A stretch of DNA of 64,000 nt from contig UICE01000003.1 in the NCBI GenBank assembly GCA_900471815.1, forward strand, positions 1,077,558-1,141,557, read 5' to 3'. Both the position numbers and the translations under genes were made by a program. The notes beneath the pieces were generated by a model, which was given only the letters and a program-made list of their open reading frames with translations, was not told where the DNA came from and made no database searches. Shown here piece by piece: positions 46,637 to 54,663 of this stretch (position 1 is the stretch's first letter; each line of letters begins with the position of its first letter). Source of the DNA: Hyphomicrobiales bacterium (GTDB lineage: Bacteria > Pseudomonadota > Alphaproteobacteria > Rhizobiales > Rhizobiaceae).

Positions 46637-48169
46637 ATGAAGGATGTGCTTATCGAGCTTGAGCGTCGCAGGACCCTTGCGCGCGAAGGTGGCGGAAAGG
46701 CCCGTATCGAAGCGCAACACAAGCGCGGCAAACTCACAGCGCGTGAACGTATCGATATTTTCCTCGATGAAGGCTCTTTTGAAGAGTTTGACACATTCGT
46801 CGAACACCGCTCCACTGATTTTGGTATGCAGGACACCAAATTTGCTGGCGATGGTGTTGTTACCGGCTGGGGTACCATCAATGGCCGGACCGTCTTTGTC
46901 TTCGCCAAGGATTTCACCGTGTTCGGCGGCTCACTCTCTGAAGCCCACGCGGAAAAAGTTCAAAAGATCCAGGATATGGCATTGCGCAATCGCGCGCCGG
47001 TTATCGGGCTTTACGATGCGGGCGGTGCACGCATTCAAGAAGGCGTTGCCGCGCTGGGCGGTTATGCGGAAATTTTCCAGCGCAATGTACTGGCCTCCGG
47101 CGTCATTCCGCAAATCTCGGTGATTATGGGTCCCTGCGCGGGCGGCGATGTTTATTCGCCAGCCATGACCGATTTCATCTTCATGGTCCGCGACACTTCA
47201 TACATGTTCGTCACAGGACCGGACGTTGTGAAAACCGTCACCAATGAAACTGTGACGTCAGAACAGCTTGGCGGAGCATCAATCCACACGACCAAATCAT
47301 CTATTGCCGATGGCGCTTATGACAATGACGTGGCGGCACTGCTTCAGATGCGCCGCCTGATCGATTTTCTCCCGGCTTCGAACACTGCCGAACTGCCTCA
47401 AATCGAATGCTATCAGCCAACAGACGAAATGGATTACTCATTGGATCGTCTGGTGCCCGATAATGCGAACAAGCCCTATGACATCAAGGAACTGGTTCGC
47501 AAAACTGTCGATGAGGCCGACTTCTTTGAAATTCAGGAAAGTTTTGCCAAAAACATCGTGGTCGGCTTCGGCCGTATCGAAGGTCGCACCGTCGGCATCG
47601 TAGGCAATCAACCAATGGTTCTGGCCGGCGTTCTCGATAGCGATGCATCGCGCAAGGCCGCGAGGTTCGTCCGGTTCTGCGACTGTTTCAACATTCCGAT
47701 CGTAACCTTTGTCGACGTACCGGGCTTTCTTCCGGGCACCGCGCAGGAATATGGCGGGCTTATCAAGCATGGCGCCAAACTGCTTTTTGCCTATGCGGAA
47801 GCAACGGTTCCTAAAATCACGCTCATTACCCGCAAGGCCTATGGCGGCGCCTATGATGTGATGGCCTCCAAACATCTGCGCGGCGACCTCAATTACGCCT
47901 GGCCATCCGCTCAGATTGCCGTCATGGGCGCAAAAGGCGCTGTCGAGATCATTTACCGGAAAGACATTGGTGATGCCGAGAAAATCGCCGAGCACACCAA
48001 GCGTTACGAGGATCGCTTCCTGTCACCGTTCGTTGCTGCCGAGCGCGGCTATGTTGACGAGGTGATTATGCCCCATTCCACTCGTAAGCGGATTTCACGG
48101 GCATTGCGCATGCTGCGCAATAAGGATCTCGAAAATCCCTGGAAGAAGCACGATAATATTCCGCTCTAA
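46637..48169 (+). CDS. pccB: Propionyl-CoA carboxylase beta subunit (carboxyltransferase)
   Basis: A 510-residue biotin-dependent carboxyltransferase. The N-terminal part has [15 protein letters not shown] and the oxyanion loops [14 protein letters not shown] and [16 protein letters not shown] (Gly-Gly, about residue 165-180). The C-terminal part has [16 protein letters not shown] and [12 protein letters not shown]. PccB with a biotinylated PccA makes methylmalonyl-CoA, part of propionate and odd-chain fatty acid breakdown; pccA is not in the window up to the right edge. The start has GGAGG 7 nt upstream. Confidence 0.93.
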   Translation: MKDVLIELERRRTLAREGGGKARIEAQHKRGKLTARERIDIFLDEGSFEEFDTFVEHRSTDFGMQDTKFAGDGVVTGWGTINGRTVFVFAKDFTVFGGSLSEAHAEKVQKIQDMALRNRAPVIGLYDAGGARIQEGVAALGGYAEIFQRNVLASGVIPQISVIMGPCAGGDVYSPAMTDFIFMVRDTSYMFVTGPDVVKTVTNETVTSEQLGGASIHTTKSSIADGAYDNDVAALLQMRRLIDFLPASNTAELPQIECYQPTDEMDYSLDRLVPDNANKPYDIKELVRKTVDEADFFEIQESFAKNIVVGFGRIEGRTVGIVGNQPMVLAGVLDSDASRKAARFVRFCDCFNIPIVTFVDVPGFLPGTAQEYGGLIKHGAKLLFAYAEATVPKITLITRKAYGGAYDVMASKHLRGDLNYAWPSAQIAVMGAKGAVEIIYRKDIGDAEKIAEHTKRYEDRFLSPFVAAERGYVDEVIMPHSTRKRISRALRMLRNKDLENPWKKHDNIPL

Positions 48170-48193
48170 TAATACCGAGCAGAACCACACAAT

Positions 48194-48217
48194 AAAAAGG
48201 CTCCCATGGGGAGCCTT
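48194..48217 (-). terminator. Intrinsic terminator of the 60-residue orphan gene
   Basis: A perfect 9-bp stem AAGGCTCCC-ATG-GGGAGCCTT (48197-48217), followed on the minus strand by TTTTTATTG. No T tract follows on the plus strand, so it serves the leftward small gene, whose stop is 26 bp upstream; it may weakly affect pccB too. Confidence 0.85.
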
Positions 48218-48242
48218 CGATGCCGTTTATGAAACTTCAAAA

Positions 48243-48425
48243 TTACCTGCGGAAGCTGAATCCGCCACTTGAGTCACGTAAAATCTGGGAAATTGTACGC
48301 TTGTCACATGGCTCGCTTAGTTTCGCCGCAGCTTTTACCAGCGCAGGCTTAACTTTGGCCACTTGTGCAATCTTAAGTGCATTTGTTCCAATTGTTGACG
48401 ATGTATCTTTATTTATTGTTATCAT
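48243..48425 (-). CDS. 60-residue orphan protein, uncharacterised
   Basis: A 60-residue basic protein that I do not recognise. The N-terminus is Ser/Thr-rich (ITINKDTSSTIGTN), the middle is a Lys/Ala amphipathic helix (ALKIAQVAKVKPALVKAAAK), then comes one Cys (SEPCDKR) and a tail ending SGGFSFRR. Evidence for a real gene: GGAGG 8 nt before the ATG, a clear terminator on the same strand (48194), and a hairpin in the leader. It uses codons rare in its neighbours (ATA, CTA, TTA, AGG), which suggests acquisition. A 70-codon frame on the other strand lacks a ribosome site. Confidence 0.6.
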   Translation of the reverse strand: MITINKDTSSTIGTNALKIAQVAKVKPALVKAAAKLSEPCDKRTISQILRDSSGGFSFRR

Positions 48426-48448
48426 TCTTTGATACCTCCATTAAAAAT

Positions 48449-48463
48449 ACTCTCAGCGAGAGT
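48449..48463 (-). promoter_or_regulatory. Leader hairpin with T run before the orphan gene
   Basis: On the minus strand ACTCTC-GCT-GAGAGT is followed by ATTTTTAATGG and then the GGAGG ribosome site, 24 bp before the start codon. This looks like a small attenuator or a leader structure. Confidence 0.4.
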
Positions 48464-48573
48464 AATCCTCTACCGGCATACAGTTTATATTCCGTTGCAT
48501 AGTGAACTTCTAGAGAAACTAAACCGATTTAACAAATCACTATTTGTATCCAATTTTGACTTGTATTTGAATA

Positions 48574-48598
48574 AACCGATCCCGAGGTAAAAGGTTCC
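48574..48598 (-). promoter_or_regulatory. EcfG-like promoter candidate for the orphan gene
   Basis: On the minus strand GGAAC (48598-48594), 16 bases, GGTT (48577-48574): fits GGAAC-N18-TT, with one mismatch to the CGTT -10 form. It would give a leader of about 135 bases. The rest of the 48426-48730 gap shows only the leader hairpin and no other gene. Confidence 0.4.
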
Positions 48599-48730
48599 GC
48601 CAAGCCCGGAAAAACGCCTGCGACGTCGGCATCCGCGCTTTCGCCTGCTATCGGTGGTGAACCTGAGCCGAAAAATGTCAAAAAATGACGCTTAACTGGC
48701 TTCTACATCCTGAGGAAAGCGAGACCCCGC

Positions 48731-49162
48731 ATGACACAACCACAAGAGATCGTTCAGGCTTCGAAACAATTTCAAGATTGGTTGGCTGCGCTCAAAGCGA
48801 AATCCATGTTTTCGACCCACAATCAGAGCTTTGCGAGCATGCGCGGCGTTATGCATGGTTTGCGCCGCCACATGGACACGGACCAGGTACTGACATTTGC
48901 GGACGCGCTGCCGCCTTTGCCGCGTGGCCTATTTCTAGAAGGATGGCGGCCCGCTCCTGCGCTTCCTTTGGAGTCGGAAGTGCAACTTGGCAAAGAAGTC
49001 TATGATAATCTCACGGCGCATCACAGCCCGCCCGAGACCATTGTCAGCGATGTGCTCGCCACTATCGCCCAGCATCTCGTTCCGCATAGTGCCAAGATGG
49101 CAGGTGAGCAATTGCCACCTGTTCTAAAGCCGATCTGGTCAAAACATCGACAAGATCTCTAG
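48731..49162 (+). CDS. DUF2267-family protein
   Basis: A 143-residue cytoplasmic protein of the DUF2267 family, unknown function: TFADALPPLPRGLFLEGWRP is the central family motif (about residue 60), preceded by a helical region FQDWLAALKAK. Relatives are often near stress genes. The start has only a weak site, AGGAAAG 12 nt upstream. It overlaps the convergent FlbD-like gene by 4 bp. Confidence 0.85.
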   Translation: MTQPQEIVQASKQFQDWLAALKAKSMFSTHNQSFASMRGVMHGLRRHMDTDQVLTFADALPPLPRGLFLEGWRPAPALPLESEVQLGKEVYDNLTAHHSPPETIVSDVLATIAQHLVPHSAKMAGEQLPPVLKPIWSKHRQDL

Positions 49163-49338
49163 CTGCTTTTTACGCCAACCTTGTTTTGGATGTCTTCGGC
49201 GGTTTCTTTGACGAAGAAGGTAAGTCCTTCCGTGATTGTCACGATATGAGTCCCCGTCCCATAGGGATTGAACGAAACAACATGGTCGAAATTCAGCGTG
49301 ATGTGATCGCCATTAACGTCTGTGAGTTTGATCCACAT
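49159..49338 (-). CDS. Small FlbD-like protein
   Basis: A 59-residue protein, MWIKLTDVNGDHITLNFDHV at the N-terminus and VTITEGLTFFVKETAEDI near the end. The pattern MIKLTxxNG, then ITLNFDHV and FFVKET-DI, resembles the small FlbD family of flagellar operons. The relation is inference; no flagellar gene is in the window. The start at 49338 is chosen because GGGAGG is 7 nt upstream; ATG 49344 is 1 nt from the site. It lies 57 bp after the GFA gene on the same strand. Confidence 0.72.
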   Translation of the reverse strand: MWIKLTDVNGDHITLNFDHVVSFNPYGTGTHIVTITEGLTFFVKETAEDIQNKVGVKSS

Positions 49339-49395
49339 GGCCATACCTCCCTGTATACGACCAAGGAAGCAGGATTCTCTCAATGAAGCAATAAT

Positions 49396-49761
49396 TTACC
49401 AGAGATTCCTTCCGTCAATGTGATCTACCCTTAACGACGCAATATCAAAATCATCGAAGAGCCGGACATTCACGCTGACGCGCGGATTCTCAAAATCCGG
49501 TTTGAAATCCACCCAGTTGGGTACTTCCGAAAAAGTACCGCAGCCGCAAACATTGCAATGATGATGCTTGTTCATGCCGTTGCGGGAATAAATGGCATCG
49601 GCTTCCGGCTTCACCGAAATTGTCACTTGGTTGGGTGTGTAATAAGCCCAGAGCGCACCCCGCTTGGTGCAGAAAGTGCAATTGCACACCGTGACCGACT
49701 CCGGCGCTTCGCTGATTTCGAGCTTGATTGCACCGCAGTGACAACTGGCAAAAATGGCCAT
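49396..49761 (-). CDS. GFA-family (CENP-V/GFA) zinc-binding protein
   Basis: A 121-residue protein of the glutathione-dependent formaldehyde-activating (GFA) family. The cysteines that bind zinc and glutathione are intact: SCHCGAIKLEIS, VCNCTFCTKRG and HHHCNVCGCGTF. Most family members have unknown substrates, so a formaldehyde role is not certain. The start has GGGGAGG 7-8 nt upstream. It is followed by the FlbD-like gene. Confidence 0.92.
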   Translation of the reverse strand: MAIFASCHCGAIKLEISEAPESVTVCNCTFCTKRGALWAYYTPNQVTISVKPEADAIYSRNGMNKHHHCNVCGCGTFSEVPNWVDFKPDFENPRVSVNVRLFDDFDIASLRVDHIDGRNLW

Positions 49762-49870
49762 GATTTCCTCCCCTTTGAACATGTCTCCTGGAATCGATAT
49801 AGCACATCCACTGACAACCTCATGTCAGCAGGCTTTGTGCTCATTCGTTCTTATCGCGAGTGATTTTGCC

Positions 49871-51052
49871 CTAAACCACTTGCCCTGACACCCAGCCGGA
49901 AGACCATGCCCATTGGAAATTATATCCACCTAGCCAACCGGTTACATCGACAACCTCACCTATGAAATAAAGACCTTTCGCTGACTTTGCTTCCATGGTT
50001 TTTTGGTCCAGGCCATCCGTATCAACACCGCCAAGTGTCACTTCGGCAGTCCGGTAGCCCTCCGAACCTGCAGGTTTCACCTGCCATTCATTCACCGCTT
50101 TTTCGACCGCCAGCAATTGCTTATCGGTCAGGTCAGCCAGATGCCGGTCAATGCCGCTATTTTCCGCAATCAACTGCGCCAGACGCTTCGGCAGAAGCTC
50201 ACTTAGGGCTGTTTGCAATGCCTGTCGGCCATTGCGGACTCGCGCTGCGCGCAAAGCATCAAACACTTTCACACCGGGCAACATGGCGACGCTGATCGTA
50301 TCGCCTTCCCGCCAATAAGAAGAAATCTGCAATATGGATGGACCACTCAATCCGCGATGGGTGAAGAGCATTGCCTCTGCGAATTTTGTCTTGCCATGGC
50401 TTACCACTGCATCGACAGAAATACCCGATAGCGGTTTCAACGGAGCAAGTGTGTTTTCGTCAAAGGTAAGCGGAACCAGCGCGGGACGTGTGTCTGTAAT
50501 TTTCATGCCGAACTGGCGGGCGATATCATAGCCGAAGCCGGTTGCACCCATTTTCGGAATGGATTTCCCACCGCACGCGACGACCAGTGACGTGCATCTC
50601 ACCTTGTCTCCGGCCAGATCAACCAGATACCCATTATCTTCCCTTACTATGGAATCGATCGTAGTGCGCAACCGTAACTCGACCCCGGCCTGCCTCATTT
50701 CTGTTACCAGCATATCGATGATCTGCTTGGCTGAACCATCGCAGAAAAGCTGACCGAGGGTCTTTTCGTGCCAGGCAATACCGTATTTGTTTACCAGAGC
50801 GAGGAAATCGCGCTGCGTATAGCGGCGCAAAGCCGAGATACAGAAATGCGGGTTTTTGCTGATGTAGTTTTGCGGCACCGCGTTAATATTGGTGAAGTTG
50901 CAGCGGCCGCCACCGGATATGCGTATTTTGTCGCCTGGTGTTGCGGCATGATCGATGATCAGCACGGAACGTCCACGCTTGCCCGCCTCAATAGCGCACA
51001 TCATGCCAGCCGCGCCTGCGCCTATGATGAGAACGTCAACTTGTTTTATCAT
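49871..51052 (-). CDS. HI0933-family (BaiN-like) FAD-dependent oxidoreductase
   Basis: A 393-residue flavoprotein with a GR2-type FAD site (VDVLIIGAGAAGMMCAIEAGKRG), the family stretch KIRISGGGRCNFTN (about 45), VACGGKSIPKMGATGFGYDIA and the C-terminal GLYFIGEVVDVTGWLGGYNFQWAWSSG. The substrate is unknown; relatives include YhiN and BaiN. It overlaps the end of the DUF218 gene by 4 bp, so the two are coupled. Confidence 0.93.
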   Translation of the reverse strand: MIKQVDVLIIGAGAAGMMCAIEAGKRGRSVLIIDHAATPGDKIRISGGGRCNFTNINAVPQNYISKNPHFCISALRRYTQRDFLALVNKYGIAWHEKTLGQLFCDGSAKQIIDMLVTEMRQAGVELRLRTTIDSIVREDNGYLVDLAGDKVRCTSLVVACGGKSIPKMGATGFGYDIARQFGMKITDTRPALVPLTFDENTLAPLKPLSGISVDAVVSHGKTKFAEAMLFTHRGLSGPSILQISSYWREGDTISVAMLPGVKVFDALRAARVRNGRQALQTALSELLPKRLAQLIAENSGIDRHLADLTDKQLLAVEKAVNEWQVKPAGSEGYRTAEVTLGGVDTDGLDQKTMEAKSAKGLYFIGEVVDVTGWLGGYNFQWAWSSGWVSGQVV

Positions 51053-51843
51053 GGCGCAGGCAATAATTGTTCAGTTCGACCAGCCAGCCAATAGGCCAGC
51101 AGCCCTGCCCATTCGCGCGCAGCAATCGCCATATTCTGCAATGAATCCTGTGGGTTGTCTTCTGCAAGTCCAATGGTTTCGGCACCAGATGCGCGATAAT
51201 CCGCTGGCCATGGCACCACGTCAAACCCCGCTTTGCGAAACAGGCCGATCGAACGCGGCATATGGAATGCCGAGGTGACGAGCAGCCAGGTTTCGCCCGG
51301 CTTCGCGTCTACCATCTGCTTTGTGAATAGTGCATTTTCGTAAGTGTTGCGCGACTTGCTTTCGAGAATGAGGCGCTCTGGTGCTACGCCAAGAGCTGTC
51401 AGCAGGCGCGGCGCGGTCACGCCATCGGCTTCGCCATCCAAAAGCAATGTGCCTGTTCCACCCGTAACGACAACCTTCGCTTCCGGATGTTTGCGCGCCA
51501 AAATGGCAGCCTCGACAAAGCGGTCGCCACTGGCATTGAGTTCATAGCCGCCGCGCACCAGATTTACACCGCCTTCAAAGCCGCCGCCAAGAACGATTAT
51601 GCCATCCACCTTTGCCGGAAGTGCGTCTGGGCGTTGGAAACGATCCTCCAACGGATTGATCATTAAAGCACCAAGCGTCGTCCACGCGCCAAGTCCCAGA
51701 ACAAGAAATGCGATAGCAGCCGTTGCCATTGCCAGACGCCGCCAGCGCCAGATGAGCAGCAGGAAAGTCAATCCCATGAAAATGATAGCGAAGTTCAGCG
51801 GTTGGGCGAAAAACCAGAAGACCTTTGAAAGCACGAAAAACAC
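51049..51843 (-). CDS. DUF218 (YdcF/ElyC-like) membrane protein
   Basis: A 264-residue protein with two N-terminal membrane segments (FFVLSKVFWFFAQPLNFAIIF and a second near 35-55), then a DUF218 domain in the periplasm or cytoplasm: IIVLGGGFEGG, AKVVVTGGTG, SKSRNTYENALFTKQ and LLVTSAFHMPRSIGLFRKAGFDV. ElyC and SanA of this family affect envelope integrity; the activity is unknown. The start is GTG at 51843, sharing one base with the GNAT stop. Confidence 0.88.
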   Translation of the reverse strand: MFFVLSKVFWFFAQPLNFAIIFMGLTFLLLIWRWRRLAMATAAIAFLVLGLGAWTTLGALMINPLEDRFQRPDALPAKVDGIIVLGGGFEGGVNLVRGGYELNASGDRFVEAAILARKHPEAKVVVTGGTGTLLLDGEADGVTAPRLLTALGVAPERLILESKSRNTYENALFTKQMVDAKPGETWLLVTSAFHMPRSIGLFRKAGFDVVPWPADYRASGAETIGLAEDNPQDSLQNMAIAAREWAGLLAYWLAGRTEQLLPAP

Positions 51844-52322
51844 TATTTGAGCTCCGCCAGCATCTGCACTTTGTCGATTTCACGTTCAAGACTTGTAGAC
51901 CATTCCGGTCCTTGTTCGACAATATTGAAGCCTTCGCGCTGATAGAGTCTGATTGCGCCGATATTGCGGGCATGCGTGCTGATGCGCGCCTTCAAGTACC
52001 CCGCATGTCGAATTGCCGCCATCATTTCACGCAGCAGCGACGATCCGACCCCTTGCCCCTGCACGGCTGGGTCCACCCAAAGATCGGAAATATAGTCGTT
52101 ATTTTCTTCCCGAGCGCCCCAGCCAAGCAGCCTCTGCTCCAATTGAGCCACCAGTACCGTATTGTAAGAGCTTCGTGCGAATTCCCTGAAAGCCTTTTCG
52201 ACATGCATGCGCATGCCGGGCAGTTCCGGTTCAAACGAAAAGATATTTGATGCCCAAGCGCTGGAGCCGACAGCAGCGATTGCTGTTATGTCAGCTTCTG
52301 TGGCGCGCCTGATTACCACCAT
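51843..52322 (-). CDS. GNAT-family N-acetyltransferase
   Basis: A 159-residue acetyltransferase with the acetyl-CoA motif A region [22 protein letters not shown] (about 80-100) and motif [20 protein letters not shown]. Substrate unknown. It starts 10 bp inside the end of gatA and shares a base with the DUF218 start, so the leftward run gatC to the HI0933 gene is tightly packed. Confidence 0.88.
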   Translation of the reverse strand: MVVIRRATEADITAIAAVGSSAWASNIFSFEPELPGMRMHVEKAFREFARSSYNTVLVAQLEQRLLGWGAREENNDYISDLWVDPAVQGQGVGSSLLREMMAAIRHAGYLKARISTHARNIGAIRLYQREGFNIVEQGPEWSTSLEREIDKVQMLAELK

Positions 52323-53794
52323 TTCGGCGCGTTGAACTTGCCTGCCGCCTGTTCAATTACATAAGCGGTCTGAAACAGAGTTTCTTCGTCGAATGGACGG
52401 CCGATCAGCTGGAGACCGAGCGGCAGTCCGCGGCTGTCCAGCCCGGCAGGAACGGCGATACCCGGCAAGCCCGCCATGTTCACGGTCACGGTGAAAATAT
52501 CATTGAGATACATTTTCACCGGGTCGGAATTCATTTCCTGATCAGCGATGCCGAAAGCAGCAGAAGGCGTAGCTGGCGTAAGGATAGCATCGACACCTGC
52601 ATGGAAGGCGTCTTCGAAATCCTTCTTGATCAGCGTGCGCACCTTCTGAGCTTGCAAATAATAGGCATCGTAATAACCAGCCGAAAGCACATAGGTGCCA
52701 ATCATGATACGGCGCTTCACCTCTTCGCCAAATCCCTTGGCGCGGGTGTTTTCGTACATGTCGACAATGTCCTTGCCGGGAACGCGCAGGCCATAGCGAA
52801 CGCCGTCATAGCGCGCCAGATTTGACGATGCCTCGGCAGGCGCAACAATATAATAGGCCGGCAGTGCATATTTCGTATGCGGCAGCGAAATATCGACAAT
52901 GGTTGCCCCTGCATCCTTCAGCCAGCTAATGCCCTGCTGCCAAAGCTTTTCGATCTCTTCCGGCATGCCGTCAACGCGGTATTCCTTGGGAATGCCGATC
53001 TTTATGCCCGCAAGCGGCTTGCCGATAACCGCCTCATAGTCAGGCACCGCAATATCGACCGAGGTTGTATCCTTGGCATCGACGGAAGCCATGGACCTCA
53101 ACAGGATCGCGGCATCGCGCACATCGCGTGCAATTGGCCCCGCCTGATCCAGCGACGATGCAAACGCGACAATGCCCCATCGCGAGCAACGGCCATAGGT
53201 AGGCTTGATTCCGACCGTGCCGGTAAAAGCCGCAGGCTGGCGGATTGAACCGCCCGTATCGGTTGCGGTCGCTCCTGCGCAAAGCCGTGCGGCGACAGCT
53301 GCTGCAGAGCCGCCCGATGATCCACCCGGAACGAGATCAACATTGGAGCCTTTTGCGCGCCAAGGGTTTTTCACTGGCCCGTAATAGGAACTCTCATTGG
53401 AAGAGCCCATTGCGAACTCGTCCATGTTGAGCTTGCCGAGCATCACCGCGCCGTCAGCCCATAAATTTGCTGTCACAGTGGATTCATAATGCGGCTTGAA
53501 CCCATCCAGAATATGCGATGCGGCCTGCGTATGGACACCTTCCGTACCGAATAGATCCTTGATGCCAAGTGGAATGCCTTCCAGCGCGCCGCCATTGCCA
53601 GCCGCCAGCCGTGCATCGGATGCCTTCGCCATTTCCAACGCCTTTTCAGGCGTGGTGACGATATAGGCGTTCAGCGCCTCATTTGCGTTCTCGATTGCCT
53701 GAAGATAGGCGCCAGTAAGTTCCGTGGCGGTAATCGCCTTGGCTTTCAGCTGGTCGCGCGCCTCGGCAATGGTGAGAGCGGTCAGATCGGTCAT
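52313..53794 (-). CDS. gatA: Asp-tRNA(Asn)/Glu-tRNA(Gln) amidotransferase subunit A
   Basis: A 493-residue amidase that frees ammonia from glutamine for GatB. The Lys-cisSer-Ser triad is intact: [13 protein letters not shown] (Lys about 80), [14 protein letters not shown] and [13 protein letters not shown] (nucleophile about 180). Start 53794 has AAGGAC 8 nt upstream; seven extra codons are open. gatC lies upstream but is separated from gatA by a GNAT gene. gatB is not in the window. Confidence 0.97.
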   Translation of the reverse strand: MTDLTALTIAEARDQLKAKAITATELTGAYLQAIENANEALNAYIVTTPEKALEMAKASDARLAAGNGGALEGIPLGIKDLFGTEGVHTQAASHILDGFKPHYESTVTANLWADGAVMLGKLNMDEFAMGSSNESSYYGPVKNPWRAKGSNVDLVPGGSSGGSAAAVAARLCAGATATDTGGSIRQPAAFTGTVGIKPTYGRCSRWGIVAFASSLDQAGPIARDVRDAAILLRSMASVDAKDTTSVDIAVPDYEAVIGKPLAGIKIGIPKEYRVDGMPEEIEKLWQQGISWLKDAGATIVDISLPHTKYALPAYYIVAPAEASSNLARYDGVRYGLRVPGKDIVDMYENTRAKGFGEEVKRRIMIGTYVLSAGYYDAYYLQAQKVRTLIKKDFEDAFHAGVDAILTPATPSAAFGIADQEMNSDPVKMYLNDIFTVTVNMAGLPGIAVPAGLDSRGLPLGLQLIGRPFDEETLFQTAYVIEQAAGKFNAPKWW

Positions 53795-53804
53795 CTTAAA
53801 GTCC

Positions 53805-54287
53805 TTATTGAGCAACTGCTAAAGCGAGCCGCTTTTCGTAAAATGCACTATATTCGGAATCCGGATAGTCAAGCAGCACACCGCAGCGGGTAAATCCGGA
53901 GCGTTCATAAAGTCGCCAGGCCGGTTCAAAGCCTGGTGTAGTGCCCGTCTCCAGAACGAGGCGATTCATGCCCTTTTCATTGGCCAGCGCCGTAATTGCA
54001 TCGAGCAAAGCAGAACCAATGCGCTGTCCGCGCACGGTGGGCCGGGTGAACATGCGTTTCACCTCACCAATTCCATCATCATGTTCTTTGAGTGCGCCGC
54101 AGCCGATAGCCTTGCCTGTTTCATCGCGAGCTACAAAAACAGTCGTGTCTTCATCTGCCATCTGCTCGACAGTCATTTTGAACTGGAATTCCAGCGGTGA
54201 AAGCGGCGAAAGGTGATCATTGAGATCGCTTACCAGCGAGCGCACATCGTCCTGCAAGGGTGTTTCTATCGCAATGGAAACAGCCAT
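53805..54287 (-). CDS. GNAT-family N-acetyltransferase between gatC and gatA
   Basis: A 160-residue GNAT protein: [43 protein letters not shown] (acetyl-CoA loop) and [15 protein letters not shown]. It fits the small-molecule/antibiotic acetyltransferase group, but the substrate is unknown. Start 54287 lies 7 bp after gatC, and gatA follows 10 bp later, so it is translated within the gat operon. Its presence between the two subunits is the notable point. Confidence 0.9.
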   Translation of the reverse strand: MAVSIAIETPLQDDVRSLVSDLNDHLSPLSPLEFQFKMTVEQMADEDTTVFVARDETGKAIGCGALKEHDDGIGEVKRMFTRPTVRGQRIGSALLDAITALANEKGMNRLVLETGTTPGFEPAWRLYERSGFTRCGVLLDYPDSEYSAFYEKRLALAVAQ

Positions 54288-54294
54288 GGTTCGA

Positions 54295-54582
54295 TTACTC
54301 CACGACTTTTGGCACAACAAAGAAATTTTCTTCGGTTGTCGGGGCATTGGCGACGATATCTGCAACCTTGTCGCCATCGGTGACAACGTCCTGGCGCTTC
54401 TTCATCGCCATGGGGGTTACCGACGTCATCGGCTCCACGCCTTCGACATTCACTTCGTTCAACTGTTCCACGAAACCAAGGATCGCATTCAATTGGCCGG
54501 TCATCCGGGAAACATCATCCTCGGTGACCGCGATGCGGGCAAGATTCGCAACGCGTTTTACAGTGGCAGTATCGACGGACAT
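54295..54582 (-). CDS. gatC: Asp-tRNA(Asn)/Glu-tRNA(Gln) amidotransferase subunit C
   Basis: A 95-residue subunit that wraps GatA and GatB together: [20 protein letters not shown], the helix [22 protein letters not shown] and the end [10 protein letters not shown] are typical. Length is normal. Start 54582 follows AGGA by about 7-8 nt; the frame is open six codons further. Confidence 0.95.
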   Translation of the reverse strand: MSVDTATVKRVANLARIAVTEDDVSRMTGQLNAILGFVEQLNEVNVEGVEPMTSVTPMAMKKRQDVVTDGDKVADIVANAPTTEENFFVVPKVVE

Positions 54583-54663
54583 AGGGATTCCTGAATTCAA
54601 ATTTTGATGTTGAAGCTATAGTGTCCGTTACGCCCAAGCGCAACGGACAACAACAGATAAGCG

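Noticed and set aside
48220-48432. A 70-codon rightward frame with a hydrophobic end opposite the orphan gene
   Set aside because: It lacks a ribosome site and starts inside the terminator region, whereas the leftward frame has GGAGG and a terminator.
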